DNA of 64,000 nt from Candidatus Pantoea persica (GTDB lineage: Bacteria > Pseudomonadota > Gammaproteobacteria > Enterobacterales > Enterobacteriaceae): contig NZ_SMDS01000016.1 of assembly GCF_013753875.1 (NCBI RefSeq), positions 124,001 through 188,000 on the forward strand. Direction: 5' to 3'. The translations under genes and the position numbers were made by a program. The notes beneath the pieces are model-generated. The model was not told the DNA's origin. It worked only from the letters and a program-made list of their open reading frames with translations, and did no database searches. This document shows positions 1-10,843 of this stretch, piece by piece. The number at the start of each line of letters is the position of its first letter. Position 1 is the stretch's first letter.

Positions 1-70
1 TCTGAATTTCGAGCTCTCAACGGACATGCAGGCGCTGTTTAAAACGCCGAACGACAAAGCACTGAACTAA
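1..70 (+). CDS. gltI: glutamate/aspartate periplasmic binding protein, C-terminal end only
   Basis: The reading frame entering the window ends LNFELSTDMQALFKTPNDK-ALN followed by TAA at 68-70, matching the last residues of E. coli GltI almost exactly. GltI is the periplasmic receptor of the Glu/Asp ABC importer. Only about 22 codons are visible, so integrity of the rest cannot be judged. The next gene, gltJ, starts 155 bases downstream after an intrinsic terminator, the usual arrangement for an abundant binding protein ahead of its less abundant permease. Confidence 0.85.
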   Translation, partial: LNFELSTDMQALFKTPNDKALN

Positions 71-189
71 CAACGACAACAAGGGTGGCTTCGCTGCCCT
101 CTCGATTGCTGAAAACCCGGCGCGGACAGACACCCTGCTCAGGTCGTTCCCCTGAAGCAGGCCATACAGACGCTGTTCATCAATCTTCA

Positions 190-212
190 GGGTAGCTTCT
201 GCTACCCTTTTT
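190..212 (+). terminator. intrinsic attenuator between gltI and gltJ
   Basis: A perfect 7-bp stem (GGGTAGC / GCTACCC) with a TTCT loop is followed by TTTTT. It lies between the binding-protein gene and the permease genes, where partial termination would keep permease mRNA lower than gltI mRNA. It is intact although gltJ downstream is broken. Confidence 0.8.
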
Positions 213-225
213 ACCGGAGCTCGTT

Positions 226-944
226 ATGGGTATCGACTGGAACTGGGACATTTTTCTCGAACAGGCCAACACGACCTACCTTGGCTGGCTGTGGTCCGGA
301 TTTCAGGTGACCATTGCGGTCTCCTACTGCGCCTGGATTATCGCCTTTCTTGTAGGATCTTTATTCGGCATTCTGCGTACCGTGCCCAACCGCCTGCTGC
401 GGGCGATCGGCACCTGCTACATAGAGCTATTCCGCAACATTCCGCTGATCGTGCAGTTCTTCTTCTGGTCTCTGGTGGCACCGGAGCTGGTTGGAGAGAA
501 GCTCGGCATGTGGTTCAAGTCGGAGCTGGATCCCAATATCCAGTTCTTTACTGCCTCGGCCTATTTACCGCTGCCCGCGTCTGCGAGCAGGTACGCGCCG
601 CCATCACCTCGCTGCCGCGCGGGCAAAAGAACGCCGGCCTGGCGATGGGCCTGACGCTGCCGCAGACCTACCGCTACGTGCTGCTGCCCAACGCCTATCG
701 CGTGATCGTGCCGCCGATGACCTCGGAAATGCTCAACCTAGTGAAAAACTCCGCCATCGCCTCGACCATCGGGCTGGTGGATATGGCGGCGCAGGCAGGC
801 AAATTGCTCGACTACTCCGCGCACGCATACGAGTCGTTTACCGCGATTACGCTGGCCTATATCGCCATTAACCTGGTGATCATGCTGATTATGAGCCTGA
901 TGGAGCGCAAGGTGCGCCTGCCCGGCAATCTGGGAGGGAACTAA
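226..944 (+). pseudogene. gltJ: glutamate/aspartate ABC transporter permease, frameshifted
   Basis: The ATG frame encodes MGIDWNWDIFLEQ... up to ELDPNIQFF near 545, as in E. coli GltJ (246 aa). It then runs out of frame. The rest, CLGLFTAARVCEQVRAA to [10 protein letters not shown], continues in another frame. The residues expected between QFF and CLGL are missing, so the lesion looks like a deletion of about 13 bases rather than a single-base slip. The inner-membrane permease with its EAA loop (SLPRGQKNAGLAMGLTLPQ) can no longer be made in one piece. The stop TAA overlaps the gltK ATG by one base, so translational coupling to gltK may also be lost. Confidence 0.9.
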
Positions 945-1621
945 TGTACGAGCTTGACTGGAGTTCGATTCCTCCCAGCCTGCCCTATCTGCTGAACGGC
1001 ATGGCTATCACGCTGAAGATCACCATCATCGCGGTGATTTTCGGCATTATCTGGGGCACGCTGCTGGCGGTAATGCGGCTATCGACCTTTAAGCCGATAA
1101 GCTGGTTCGCCCGCCTCTACGTGAACCTGTTCCGCTCCGTGCCGCTGGTGATGGTGCTGCTCTGGTTCTACCTGGTGGTGCCAAGCTTTCTGCAGCAGGT
1201 GCTGGGGCTGTCGCCGAAAACCGATATTCGCCTGATCTCAGCGATGATCGCCTTTTCGCTATTTGAGGCGGCCTACTACTCCGAGATTATCCGCGCAGGC
1301 ATCCAGAGCATCTCCCGCGGGCAGTCCAACGCCGCGCTGGCGCTGGGCATGACGCACTGGCAGTTGATGCAGCTGATTATTCTGCCGCAGGCGTTCCGCG
1401 CCATGGTGCCGCTGCTGCTGACGCAGGGCATCGTGCTATTTCAGGATACCTCGCTGGTTTACGTGCTGAGCCTGGCCGACTTCTTCCGCACCGCCTCGAC
1501 CATCGGCGAGCGCGACGGCACTCAGGTAGAAATGGTTCTCTTCGCCGGTCTGGTCTATTTCGCGATCAGCCTGAGCGCGTCGCTGTTGGTCAGCTATCTA
1601 AAAAGAAAAAGGACGGTTTAA
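944..1621 (+). CDS. gltK: glutamate/aspartate ABC transporter permease
   Basis: An open frame of 225 codons, against 224 in E. coli, starts at the ATG overlapping the gltJ stop. It encodes the second hydrophobic inner-membrane subunit of the Glu/Asp importer, with several transmembrane segments and the EAA loop ([19 protein letters not shown]) that docks the ATPase. The gene looks intact, but its partners GltJ and GltL are both broken, so it cannot form the normal GltIJKL complex. It probably survives only because inactivation has not yet reached it. It is followed directly by gltL at 1622. Confidence 0.93.
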   Translation: MYELDWSSIPPSLPYLLNGMAITLKITIIAVIFGIIWGTLLAVMRLSTFKPISWFARLYVNLFRSVPLVMVLLWFYLVVPSFLQQVLGLSPKTDIRLISAMIAFSLFEAAYYSEIIRAGIQSISRGQSNAALALGMTHWQLMQLIILPQAFRAMVPLLLTQGIVLFQDTSLVYVLSLADFFRTASTIGERDGTQVEMVLFAGLVYFAISLSASLLVSYLKRKRTV

Positions 1622-2348
1622 ATGATTAACCTGAAAAACGTTTCTAAGTGGTATGGTCACTTTCAGGTGCTGACCGACTGCACGACCGAAGTTCAGAAAG
1701 GGGAAGTCGTCGTGGTGTGCGGGCCATCCGGCTCGGGCAAATCGACGCTGATCAAGACCGTGAACGGACTGAAGCCGATCCAGCAGGGCTGGCATTCTAG
1801 TGAACGGCACTGAGGTCAACAACAAGAAAACCAATTTGGCGCAGTTGCGCAGCAAGGTGGGCATGGTGTTCCAGCACTTCGAGCTGTTTCCCCATCTCAG
1901 CATCATCGACAATTTGGTGCTGGCGCAGGTGAAAGTGCTGAAGCGCGACAAAGCCGCGGCGCGCAAGAAAGGGCTGAAGCTGCTGAACCGCGTCGGCCTT
2001 TCCGCCCATACGCAGAAGTTTCCCTGCCAGCTGTCGGGCGGCCAGCAGCAGCGCGTGGCGATCGCCCACGCACTCTGCATGGATCCCATCGCCATGCTGT
2101 TCGACGAACCGACCTCGGCGCTCGATCCGGAGATGATCAACGAGGTGCTCGACGTCATGGTGGAGCTGGCGCAGGAGGGCATGACGATGATGGTGGTGAC
2201 ACACGAGATGGGCTTCGCCCGCAAGGTAGCGAACCGCGTCATCTTTATGGATGAAGGGAAGATTATCGAAGATACGCGGAAAGACGACTTCTTTAATAAT
2301 CCGCGGTCGGATCGCGCCAAAGAGTTTCTGGCGAAGATTCTGCACTAA
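1622..2348 (+). pseudogene. gltL: glutamate/aspartate ABC transporter ATPase, frameshifted
   Basis: The first 58 codons match GltL, including Walker A (GPSGSGKST), up to GLKPIQQG near 1788. A small indel then shifts the frame to a stop just after 1800. The remainder ([16 protein letters not shown]...) continues in another frame with the signature [12 protein letters not shown], Walker B and the switch His, and ends FLAKILH as in E. coli (241 aa). The lesion separates Walker A from the signature motif, so no working ATPase can be made. With gltJ also broken, the whole transporter is inactive. Confidence 0.92.
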
Positions 2349-2428
2349 AACGTTAGCTCTCGGTCTGCCACGCCGTGCTGGAGCACATGGCACAGACCGA
2401 TCGCAAAGACGCATCTATGCCGGTAACC

Positions 2429-2911
2429 TTACGGCTCAAACGGCTCTCGCTGGGACTGATCGTGTCCGCATTCCGAGCAGCGCGTCAGGGGCTCTGGCGT
2501 GGCGTATAGATTGCGCGGGTAAAGTGACACTTCTCGCACACCAGATTGCCCAGCCCGACCACCTTGCCGCTCTGATAGACGCCGTGGTGATGCAGATCAT
2601 GAAACACTTTGCGCCACTCCAGCTGGCTTTTATCGGTGATATCCGCCAGCGCCTTCCACAGGCTTTCACGCATAATGCGCATAAACAGCGAGTCCGTGAC
2701 GCTCTCAGGCTGCCTAGCTGCGTGCAAATTCCTCTAAATCGCGCCGCACCGCCGCCAGCTCCCGATCGATCTCGTCGGGCGTCGCGGCATCGCTGGCCAG
2801 CAGCAGCTCTTGCCGCGCAGCGACTAACGCATCGATATCGCGTTCGCCATCGCGCAGGCGATCGGTGAGCGCTGCCAGGTATTCACGATAGATTTGCGCC
2901 ACTTTGTTCAT
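2429..2911 (-). pseudogene. ybeL: YbeL (DUF1451 zinc-ribbon-like) protein, multiple frameshifts
   Basis: The gene starts at ATG 2911 after a good AGGAG site. MNKVAQIYREYLAALTDRL to DLEEFARS matches the N-terminus of E. coli YbeL (160 aa), then stops. The middle part (SLWKALADITDKSQLEW to GLGNLVCEKCH) is in a second frame and the end (LTRCSECGHDQSQREPFEP, stop at 2429) in a third. The CxxC pairs of the zinc ribbon are still recognisable. At least two indels make it non-functional. It lies between gltL and leuS, as in E. coli. Its function is not well defined. Confidence 0.88.
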
Positions 2912-3138
2912 TTTATTCTCCTTTCTGGGCGGGTAAGTCAGCTTTAAGTTTAGCCGCTTTGCGCCGCTTGCCGCACTGTTTAGGAAAGCGGCTCGGAATC
3001 GCCGGGCGGGATGGCGAGTCAGCGCAGAAATCGCCGCAACTAGGGCTGGGACGTGTTGTTGACCGGCAGCCATATGGGTATGCTATGCGGATCTTAAAGT
3101 AGGCTAAGCGTTATTCATTAAGAGGACCACAGGCTGCC

Positions 3139-5721
3139 ATGCAAGAGCAATACCGCCCGGAAGAGATAGAATCCCGTGTCCAGCAACACTGGGACGAAAA
3201 ACAAACGTTCAAAGTGACCGAAGATGAGAGCAAAGAGAAATACTATTGCCTCTCCATGCTGCCCTATCCTTCTGGCCGCCTACATATGGGCCACGTGCGC
3301 AACTACACCATCGGCGACGTGATTGCGCGTTACCAGCGTATGCTCGGCAAAAACGTGCTGCAGCCGATCGGCTGGGATGCGTTCGGCCTACCGGCGGAAG
3401 GCGCCGCGGTCAAGAACAACACCGCGCCCGCCCCCTGGACCTATGACAACATCGAATACATGAAGAACCAGCTCAAACTGCTGGGCTTCGGCTATGACTG
3501 GAGCCGCGAGCTGGCGACCTGCAAGCCGGAATACTACCGTTGGGAACAGTGGTTCTTCACCAAACTGTATGAGAAAGGCCTGGTTTATAAAAAAACCTCG
3601 GCGGTGAACTGGTGCCCGAACGATCAGACGGTGCTGGCCAACGAGCAGGTGATTGACGGCTGCTGCTGGCGCTGCGATACCAAAGTCGAGCACAAAGAGA
3701 TCCCGCAGTGGTTCGTGAAAATCACCGACTATGCGGATGAGCTGCTTAACGACCTCGACACGCTGGAAGACTGGCCTGAGCAGGTCAAAACCATGCAGCG
3801 TAACTGGATCGGCCGTTCGGAAGGCGTCGAGATCACCTTCGACGTCGCCGACAGCGAAGAGCAGGTCACCGTTTACACCACTCGTCCGGACACCTTCTTC
3901 GGTACCACCTACGTCGCGGTCGCCGCTGGCCACCCGCTGGCGCTGAAGGCGTCGATGGGCAACCCGGTGCTGGCTGACTTTATCGCCGAATTCCGCAACA
4001 CCAAGGTGGCCGAAGCGGACATAGCGACAATGGAGAAAAAAGGCATGGCCACCGGCCTGTTCGCCATCCATCCGCTGACCGGCGACAAGGTGCCGGTCTG
4101 GGTCGCCAACTTCATGCTTATGGAGTACGGCACCGGTGCCGTGATGGCGGTACCGGCGCACGACCAGCGCGACTGGGAGTTCGCCACCAAATACGATCTG
4201 CCGATTAAGCCGGTAGTGCTAAACCAAGACGGCAGCGAGCCGGACGTCAGCGCCGCCGCGATGACCAAAAAAGGCACCCTGTTCAACTCTGGCGAATTTA
4301 GCGGTCTGAGCCATGAAGCGGGCTCTAAAGCCATTGCCGACGCGCTGGCCGCCAAAGGCGTCGGCGTGCGCAAGGTCAACTACCGTCTGCGCGACTGGGG
4401 CGTCTCCCGCCAGCGCTACTGGGGCGCGCCGATTCCAATGGTGACGCTGGAAGATGGCACCGTCATGCCGACGCCGGAAGACCAGCTGCCGGTGATCCTG
4501 CCGGAAAATGTAGTAATGGACGGCATCACCAGCCCGATCAAAGCGGCCCCGGAGTGGGCGAAAACCACGGTAAACGGGCAGCCGGCGCTGCGTGAAACCG
4601 ATACCTTCGACACCTTTATGGAGTCCTCCTGGTATTACGCGCGCTACACCTGCGCCAACTATGATGAAGGCATGCTGGATCCGGCTGCGGCCAACTACTG
4701 GCTGCCGGTGGATCAGTATGTCGGCGGCATTGAGCACGCCATCATGCACCTGATGTACTTCCGCTTCTATCACAAGCTGCTGCGCGACTCAGGTCTGGTG
4801 AACTCCAACGAGCCTGCCAAACGCCTGCTGTGTCAGGGCATGGTGGTGGCGGACGCCTTCTACTACTTCGGCGCAAACGGCGAGCGTAACTGGGTCTCGC
4901 CGGTGGACGTTACCGTCGAGCGCGACGAGAAAGGTCGCATCGTCAAAGCGATCGACAATCAGGGCCGCGAGGTGATTTACGCCGGCATGAGCAAAATGTC
5001 GAAGTCGAAAAACAACGGCATCGACCCGCAGTTGATGGTGGAGCGCTACGGCGCAGACACGGTTCGCCTGTTTATGATGTTCGCTTCGCCGGCGGAAATG
5101 ACGCTGGAGTGGCAGGAGTCGGGCGTAGAAGGTGCTAATCGCTTCCTGAAGCGCGTGTGGAAACTCGCTTATGAGCACACGGCGAAAGGCGCGACGGCCC
5201 CGCTGGATCTCAGTAGCCTTGATGACGATCAGAAAGCGCTGCGTCGCGATCTGCACAAGACCATCGTCAAAGTCTCCGACGACATCGGCCGTCGTCAGAC
5301 CTTTAATACCGCGATCGCGGCGATTATGGAGCTGATGAACAAACTGGCGCGCGCGCCGCAGGAGAGCGAGCAGGGTCGCGCTCTGATGCAGGAAGCGCTG
5401 CTGGCCGTGGTGCGTATGCTCTATCCCTTCACCCCGCACGTCAGCTACGTGCTGTGGCAGGAACTGGGCGGCGAAGGCAGTGTCGACAACGCCGTCTGGC
5501 CGGTGGCGGACGAGTCGGTGATGGTAGAAGATTCGCTGCTGGTGGTGGTGCAGGTGAACGGCAAAGTGCGTGGTAAAATTACAGTTGCCGCCGACGCGAC
5601 GCAGGAGCAGGTGCAGGCGCGTGCGGCGCAGGAACACCTAGTGGCGAAGTACCTGGACGGCGTCACCATTAGCAAAGTGATTTATGTACCCGGCAAACTG
5701 CTTAACCTGGTCATAGGTTAA
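3139..5721 (+). CDS. leuS: leucyl-tRNA synthetase
   Basis: An 860-aa protein, the same length as E. coli LeuS, charges tRNA-Leu with leucine in the cytoplasm. Visible elements are the class I HIGH-type motif HMGH (residues 49-52), the editing domain ([12 protein letters not shown] around 250), and KMSKS at residues 619-623. The start ATG follows AAGAGGACC. It heads the run leuS-lptE-holA-nadD, with lptE 14 bases downstream. No lesion is visible over 2.6 kb, in contrast to the flanking glt and ybeL genes. Confidence 0.98.
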   Translation: MQEQYRPEEIESRVQQHWDEKQTFKVTEDESKEKYYCLSMLPYPSGRLHMGHVRNYTIGDVIARYQRMLGKNVLQPIGWDAFGLPAEGAAVKNNTAPAPWTYDNIEYMKNQLKLLGFGYDWSRELATCKPEYYRWEQWFFTKLYEKGLVYKKTSAVNWCPNDQTVLANEQVIDGCCWRCDTKVEHKEIPQWFVKITDYADELLNDLDTLEDWPEQVKTMQRNWIGRSEGVEITFDVADSEEQVTVYTTRPDTFFGTTYVAVAAGHPLALKASMGNPVLADFIAEFRNTKVAEADIATMEKKGMATGLFAIHPLTGDKVPVWVANFMLMEYGTGAVMAVPAHDQRDWEFATKYDLPIKPVVLNQDGSEPDVSAAAMTKKGTLFNSGEFSGLSHEAGSKAIADALAAKGVGVRKVNYRLRDWGVSRQRYWGAPIPMVTLEDGTVMPTPEDQLPVILPENVVMDGITSPIKAAPEWAKTTVNGQPALRETDTFDTFMESSWYYARYTCANYDEGMLDPAAANYWLPVDQYVGGIEHAIMHLMYFRFYHKLLRDSGLVNSNEPAKRLLCQGMVVADAFYYFGANGERNWVSPVDVTVERDEKGRIVKAIDNQGREVIYAGMSKMSKSKNNGIDPQLMVERYGADTVRLFMMFASPAEMTLEWQESGVEGANRFLKRVWKLAYEHTAKGATAPLDLSSLDDDQKALRRDLHKTIVKVSDDIGRRQTFNTAIAAIMELMNKLARAPQESEQGRALMQEALLAVVRMLYPFTPHVSYVLWQELGGEGSVDNAVWPVADESVMVEDSLLVVVQVNGKVRGKITVAADATQEQVQARAAQEHLVAKYLDGVTISKVIYVPGKLLNLVIG

Positions 5722-5735
5722 GTTCAGGAGGAACT

Positions 5736-6323
5736 GTGCGACATCTGATTATCAGGCTGTTTGTCCTGCTGGCGGTGACGATCACCGCCGGCTGTGGTTT
5801 TCATCCGCGCGGCACCACCCAGGTGCCGAATGAACTGAAAACGCTGATTGTGGACAGCGGCGACCCCTATGGGCCACTAGCCTGCACGGTGCGTCAGCAA
5901 CTGAGTATCAACAATGTGACCATCGTTGAGGATACCGAAAAGAACCGCACCGCTATCCCGACGCTGCGTCTCGGCAACGAAGTGCAGGGCCGCGATACCG
6001 CGTCGGTTTTTCTCAGCGGCACCACGGCAGAATATTCGCTGATGATGAGCGTGTCGGCACAGGTTCTGCTGCCCGGCAAAGGCCTTTATCCAATCAGCAC
6101 CACGGTTTATCGCTCGTTCTTTGATAACCCGAACGCGACGCTGGCGAAAGATGCTGAGCAGGACTTGATTATGCAGGAGATGCGCCAGCGCGCCGCAGAG
6201 CAGCTGGTGCGTAAGCTGCTGACCGTGCACGCCGCGCAGATTAGCAACAAGGAGACGCTGCCCGCTTCAGCCAGCGAGCCGGCGGCGGAAAGCGCCACCT
6301 CTTCCGCAACCAGTCTGCAATGA
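5736..6323 (+). CDS. lptE: LPS assembly lipoprotein LptE
   Basis: A 195-aa protein (E. coli 193) starts with GTG preceded by AGGAGG at 5726-5731. A short signal peptide ends in the lipobox TAGC, with lipidated Cys at about residue 20. LptE plugs the outer-membrane barrel LptD and is needed to insert lipopolysaccharide at the cell surface. The core residues GNxVQGRDTASVFLSGTTAEY and RSFFDNPNATLAKDAEQD match the family. The variable C-terminal tail is Ala/Ser/Glu rich. Its stop overlaps the holA start by four bases (ATGA), so the two are translationally coupled. Confidence 0.95.
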   Translation: MRHLIIRLFVLLAVTITAGCGFHPRGTTQVPNELKTLIVDSGDPYGPLACTVRQQLSINNVTIVEDTEKNRTAIPTLRLGNEVQGRDTASVFLSGTTAEYSLMMSVSAQVLLPGKGLYPISTTVYRSFFDNPNATLAKDAEQDLIMQEMRQRAAEQLVRKLLTVHAAQISNKETLPASASEPAAESATSSATSLQ

Positions 6324-7351
6324 TCAGGATCTATCCTGAACAACTCGGCACGCAGCTCCGCGAGGGGCTGCACGCTTGCTATCTGCTGGCCGGAAACGAA
6401 CCGCTGTTGCTGCAGGAGAGCGCCGACGCGATTCGCGTCGCCACCACGGCACAGGGATTCGAAGAACATATCAGTTTTACGCTGGACGCCCAGACAGACT
6501 GGGAGAGCCTGTTCGCCAGCTGCCAGGCGCTGAGCCTCTTCGCCCAGCGCCAGACCCTTACCCTGCACTTCCCGGGAAACGGCCCCTCCGCCACGATGGC
6601 GGAGCAGCTCAACACGCTGGCGAGCCTGCTGCATAACGATATTCTGCTGATCTGCCGCATGGCGAAGCTGACCAAAGCGCAGGAAAACGCCGCCTGGCTC
6701 AAAGCGCTGGCCGCCCACGGCGTGCTGGTGCCGTGCCATACGCCGGAGCAGGCGCAGCTTCCGCGCTGGGTCGCGGCGCGCGCGAAAAGCATGCAGCTTG
6801 CGCCGGACGACGCCGCGATTCAGCTGCTCTGCTACTGCTATGAAGGCAACCTGCTGGCGCTGGCGCAGGCGCTGGAGCGGCTGTCGCTGCTCTGGCCCGA
6901 CGGCAAGCTCACGCTGCCGCGTGTAGAAGAAGCGGTCAGCGACACCGCGCACTTTACCCCTTTCCACTGGGTGGACGCGCTGCTGGCGGGTAAAAGCAAG
7001 CGCGCGCTGCACATCCTGCATCAGCTGGAAAAAGAGGAGAGCGAACCCGTTATCCTGCTGTGCACGCTACAGCGCGACCTGATGACCCTGCTGCACCTGC
7101 AGCGTCATCAGGCGCAACAGCCGCTGCGCGCGCTGATGGATCAGCAGCGCATCTGGCAGAATCGCCGCGCGCTGTTTACCGACGCGCTGCAGCGCGTCGA
7201 CGGCGCCCGCCTGCAGCGCGCCATCTCTCTGCTGGCGCAGACTGAACTCTCCCTGAAACAAGATTACGGACAACGCATCTGGCCGCAGCTGGAAACTCTG
7301 TCGCTGATGCTGTGCCATCGACACTTCCCGGCGGGTTTCGCCCATGTCTGA
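6320..7351 (+). CDS. holA: DNA polymerase III delta subunit
   Basis: A 343-aa protein of exactly the E. coli length, the subunit of the clamp loader that opens the beta sliding clamp. Conserved stretches include [61 protein letters not shown] and [24 protein letters not shown]. It overlaps lptE by four bases and nadD by eight. It works with DnaX (53656-55584), which is also intact here. Confidence 0.97.
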   Translation: MIRIYPEQLGTQLREGLHACYLLAGNEPLLLQESADAIRVATTAQGFEEHISFTLDAQTDWESLFASCQALSLFAQRQTLTLHFPGNGPSATMAEQLNTLASLLHNDILLICRMAKLTKAQENAAWLKALAAHGVLVPCHTPEQAQLPRWVAARAKSMQLAPDDAAIQLLCYCYEGNLLALAQALERLSLLWPDGKLTLPRVEEAVSDTAHFTPFHWVDALLAGKSKRALHILHQLEKEESEPVILLCTLQRDLMTLLHLQRHQAQQPLRALMDQQRIWQNRRALFTDALQRVDGARLQRAISLLAQTELSLKQDYGQRIWPQLETLSLMLCHRHFPAGFAHV

Positions 7352-7988
7352 GCTGCACGCCCTGTTTGGCGGCACCTTCGATCCGGTGCACTTCGGCCAT
7401 CTGCGCCCGGTTGAGGCGCTGGCGCAGCAGATCGGGCTGGCGCGCGTGCTGCTGCTGCCGAACAACGTGCCGCCGCACCGGCCGCAGCCGGAGGCCAGCC
7501 CGGCGCAGCGCGTCGAGATGCTGCGCTGCGCCATTGCCGATCGGCTGCTGTTTGCCGTCGATATCCGCGAACTGATGCGGGAAACGCCCTCCTGGACGGT
7601 GGCGACGCTGGAGACGCTGCGCGCCGAGCGTGGTCCGCAGCCGCCGCTGGGCTTTATTATCGGCCAGGACTCGCTGCTCTCGCTGGCAAGCTGGCACCGT
7701 TGGAAGGATTTACTCTCCCTCTGCCATTTGCTGGTATGCAAACGTCCAGGCTATGCTGCTGAGATGGGGTCGCCCGAGATGCAGCGCTGGCTGGAAGACC
7801 ACCTGACTGCTGACGCGCAGCAGCTGCATCAGCAGCCCGCCGGCCTGATCTGGCTGGCTGACACGCCGTTGGTGAATATCTCCGCCACCGAAATCCGCCA
7901 GCGCCGTCATCAGGGGCTCCCCTGCGACAGCCTGCTGCCGCCCGCTGTCATTGACTATATCGATCGCGCCGGCCTCTATCTGAAATAA
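7344..7988 (+). CDS. nadD: nicotinate-nucleotide adenylyltransferase
   Basis: A 214-aa protein that joins nicotinate mononucleotide and ATP to give deamido-NAD in NAD biosynthesis. The nucleotidyltransferase motif [11 protein letters not shown] (HFGH at residues 16-19) and the second motif ISATEIR near the C-terminus are both present. It starts inside the end of holA. The cobC gene that follows nadD in E. coli is absent, and rsfS comes next after a 120-base gap. Confidence 0.97.
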   Translation: MSELHALFGGTFDPVHFGHLRPVEALAQQIGLARVLLLPNNVPPHRPQPEASPAQRVEMLRCAIADRLLFAVDIRELMRETPSWTVATLETLRAERGPQPPLGFIIGQDSLLSLASWHRWKDLLSLCHLLVCKRPGYAAEMGSPEMQRWLEDHLTADAQQLHQQPAGLIWLADTPLVNISATEIRQRRHQGLPCDSLLPPAVIDYIDRAGLYLK

Positions 7989-8024
7989 CCGCAAGCCGGG
8001 CATATACCACGCGCGCAAAGGGCA

Positions 8025-8033
8025 TGCTATACT
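8025..8033 (+). promoter_or_regulatory. extended -10 promoter for rsfS
   Basis: TGC followed by TATACT (8028-8033) fits an extended -10 element (TGn-TATAAT-like). No clear -35 box is seen. The gap between nadD and rsfS is otherwise empty, and the TTG start of rsfS lies 76 bases downstream. Confidence 0.45.
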
Positions 8034-8108
8034 GCGCGGCTTAATTTTTTGGCTGCGTCATCGGGGCCAGCAGCCGGCCCGTTACTATCCGTATTAAAGG
8101 GGAACCTT

Positions 8109-8426
8109 TTGCAAGGTAAAGCACTCCAAGAGTTTGTTATTGATAAGATTGATAATCTTAAAGGTCAGGATATCGTCGCACTCAACGTTCAGGGTAAATC
8201 CAGCATTACCGACTGCATGATTATCTGCACCGGCACCTCCACGCGTCACGTGGCGTCAATTGCCGACCACGTGGTGCAGGAGTCGCGCGCCGCTGGCCTG
8301 ATCCCGCTGGGCGTCGAAGGCAAGAACATCGCTGACTGGGTGGTGGTCGATCTTGGCGACGTGATCGTGCACGTCATGCAGGAAGAGAGCCGCCAGCTTT
8401 ATGCGCTAGAAAAGCTCTGGAGCTAA
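8109..8426 (+). CDS. rsfS: ribosomal silencing factor RsfS
   Basis: A TTG start at 8109 is chosen because it gives 105 residues, the E. coli length, and the AAGGGG site sits just upstream. Upstream in-frame starts would add a non-conserved extension. RsfS (DUF143 fold) binds ribosomal protein L14 and blocks subunit joining during slow growth. The sequence is almost identical to the family through [20 protein letters not shown] and [15 protein letters not shown]. It is followed after three bases by rlmH. Confidence 0.94.
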   Translation: MQGKALQEFVIDKIDNLKGQDIVALNVQGKSSITDCMIICTGTSTRHVASIADHVVQESRAAGLIPLGVEGKNIADWVVVDLGDVIVHVMQEESRQLYALEKLWS

Positions 8427-8429
8427 GGC

Positions 8430-8900
8430 GTGAAACTGCAGCTGGTGGCCGTAGGCACCAAAATGCCCGACTGGGCGCAAAGCGGTTTTACGGAATATTT
8501 GCGTCGCTTCCCGAAAGATATGCCGCTGGAGCTAGTTGAAGTTCCGCCGGGAAAGCGCAGTAAAAACGCCGATATCAAACGCATCCTAGAAAAAGAGGGC
8601 AAGGCGATGCTGGGCGACGCAGGCAAAGGCAACCGCATCGTCACGCTGGATATTCCCGGACAGCCGTGGGAAACGCCGCAGCTTGCCCAGCAGCTGGGGT
8701 GCTGGAAGCAAGATGGCCGCGACGTCAGCCTGCTGATTGGCGGCCCGGAAGGTCTGGCGCCCGCCTGCAAGGCCGCGGCAGAGCAGAGCTGGTCTCTGTC
8801 GGCGTTGACGCTGCCTCATCCGCTGGTGCGCGTACTGGTTGCCGAAAGCCTCTACCGTGCCTAGAGCATCACCGCCAATCACCTTTATCATCGTGAATAA
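8430..8900 (+). pseudogene. rlmH: 23S rRNA pseudouridine-1915 N3-methyltransferase, amber stop near C-terminus
   Basis: The first 144 residues match E. coli RlmH (155 aa) from [19 protein letters not shown] to [12 protein letters not shown]. The next codon, Trp in E. coli, is TAG (8862-8864). The rest of the tail, SITANHLYHRE, is still present in frame and ends at TAA 8898-8900. RlmH is a small SPOUT enzyme, and its extreme C-terminal tail contributes to the active site across the dimer, so loss of 11 residues should inactivate it. A single TGG to TAG change explains the lesion. Being only one base from wild type, it may be recent, polymorphic or leaky by amber suppression. Confidence 0.85.
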
Positions 8901-8936
8901 CCGGTAAGGGGCCACTCCCGACATTTTAAACTGCGG

Positions 8937-10841
8937 ATGAAATTACAAAGCAACGCCTTTCGCGATTACACTGCCGAACAGAAACTCTTCGTCCGCCGGG
9001 CACTCATTGCTTTTTTCGGCATTCTGGTGCTTTCCAGCGTGCTGGTGGTCAATCTCTACTACCTGCAGATTCTGCGCTTTGACGATTACAGTACCCGCTC
9101 CAACGCAAACCGCATCAAGCTGGTGCCGGTGGCACCGAGCCGCGGCATTATCTATGACCGCAACGGCACCGCGCTGGCGCTTAACCGCACCATCAACCAG
9201 GCGGAGCTGGTGCCGGAAAAGGTCGACAACCTGAAGCAGACGCTGCAGGATCTGCGCCCGGTGCTCGATATCACCGACGAGGATATCGACGCCTTCGAAA
9301 AAGAGCGCAAGCGCTCGCGCCGCTTTACCTCTATTCCCGTCAAGGTCGGGCTCAACGATGTGCAGGTGGCGCGCTTTGCCGTCAACCAGTACCGCTTTCC
9401 CGGCGTTGAGGTAAAAGGCTATCAGCGCCGCTACTATCCCTACGGCCCTACCCTGACACACGTCGTCGGCTACGTGTCCAAGATCAACGATCGCGACGTC
9501 ACGCGCCTCGATAAAGAGGGCAAGTGGCCCAACTACGCCGCTACGCACGACATCGGCAAGCTAGGTATTGAAAGCTATTACGAAGATGTGCTGCACGGTA
9601 TTACCGGCTATGAAGAGGTTGAGGTCAACAACCGCGGCCGCGTCATCCGTCAGCTGCACGAGCAGTCGCCGCAGGCGGGACGCGATATCTGGCTGACGAT
9701 CGACCTCAAGCTGCAGCAGTATATTGAAACGCTGCTGGCGGGCAGCCGCGCAGCCGTGGTGGTCAGCGATCCGCGCACCGGCGAGATCCTGGCGATGGTC
9801 TCCACACCCAGTTACGATCCGAATCTGTTTGTCGACGGCATTTCCAGTAAAGATTATCGCGGGCTGCTCAGCGACGAGAACCGGCCGCTCTACAATCGCG
9901 CGATTCAGGCCGCCTATCCGCCCGCCTCGACGGTGAAGCCCTACGTGGCGGTCTCCGTGCTCAGCGCCGGCGTCATCAACCGCAACACCAGCCTGTTCGA
10001 TCCCGGCTGGTGGCAACTGCCCGGCTCGGAAAAGCGCTACCGCGACTGGAAAAAATGGGGCCACGGCCGCCTGAACGTAACCAAATCGCTGGAGGAGTCG
10101 TCGGATACCTTCTTCTACCAGGTCGCCTATGATATGGGCATCGACCGGCTGTCGGAGTGGATGAACAAGTTCGGCTACGGCCATCGCACCGGCATCGATC
10201 TACCGCAGGAGAGCCCAGGCAATATGCCGACGCGCGAGTGGAAAATGAAGCGCTTTAAAAAGCCCTGGTATCGGGGCGACACCATTCCGGTGGGCATTGG
10301 CCAAGGCTACTGGACAGCGACGCCGCTGCAGATGAACAAGGCGCTGATGATTTTGATTAACGACGGCGTGGTGAAGGTGCCGCACCTGCTGCGCGCAACG
10401 CGCCAGGGGCAAACCGTTATGCCGTGGCGTCAGCCGCCGGGCGAACCGATTAGCGATATTCACTCCGGCTACTGGGCGATCGCCAAAGACGGCATGTACG
10501 GTGTCGCCAACCGCGCCAACGGCACGGCGCACAAGAGCTTTGCCGACGCGCCCTATAAAATCGCCGCCAAGTCCGGTACGGCGCAGGTATTCGGCCTGAA
10601 AGAGAACGAAACCTACAACGCGCACAAAATCGCCGAACGGCTGAAAGATCATAAGCTGATGACCGCGTTCGCGCCCTATGACAAGCCGCGCGTCGCCGTC
10701 ACCATGATTCTGGAAAACGGCGGCGCCGGCCCGGCGGTCGGCACCGTTATGCGGCAGATCCTCGACCACATTATGCTGGGCGATAACAATACGGTCCTGC
10801 CGGATGCGGTCCCCGTGCCCTCTAGCTATGAAGGTGAATAA
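8937..10841 (+). CDS. mrdA: penicillin-binding protein 2
   Basis: A 634-aa class B PBP (E. coli 633), the transpeptidase of the rod-shape elongation complex. An N-terminal transmembrane anchor (about residues 22-45) precedes the dimerisation domain and the catalytic domain. The SxxK motif STVK has its active Ser at residue 331, and KSGTAQ is the KTG-type box. It starts 36 bases after the end of the old rlmH frame and is followed three bases later by mrdB. Full length and conserved, so cell-wall elongation is retained. Confidence 0.97.
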   Translation: MKLQSNAFRDYTAEQKLFVRRALIAFFGILVLSSVLVVNLYYLQILRFDDYSTRSNANRIKLVPVAPSRGIIYDRNGTALALNRTINQAELVPEKVDNLKQTLQDLRPVLDITDEDIDAFEKERKRSRRFTSIPVKVGLNDVQVARFAVNQYRFPGVEVKGYQRRYYPYGPTLTHVVGYVSKINDRDVTRLDKEGKWPNYAATHDIGKLGIESYYEDVLHGITGYEEVEVNNRGRVIRQLHEQSPQAGRDIWLTIDLKLQQYIETLLAGSRAAVVVSDPRTGEILAMVSTPSYDPNLFVDGISSKDYRGLLSDENRPLYNRAIQAAYPPASTVKPYVAVSVLSAGVINRNTSLFDPGWWQLPGSEKRYRDWKKWGHGRLNVTKSLEESSDTFFYQVAYDMGIDRLSEWMNKFGYGHRTGIDLPQESPGNMPTREWKMKRFKKPWYRGDTIPVGIGQGYWTATPLQMNKALMILINDGVVKVPHLLRATRQGQTVMPWRQPPGEPISDIHSGYWAIAKDGMYGVANRANGTAHKSFADAPYKIAAKSGTAQVFGLKENETYNAHKIAERLKDHKLMTAFAPYDKPRVAVTMILENGGAGPAVGTVMRQILDHIMLGDNNTVLPDAVPVPSSYEGE

Positions 10842-10843
10842 CA

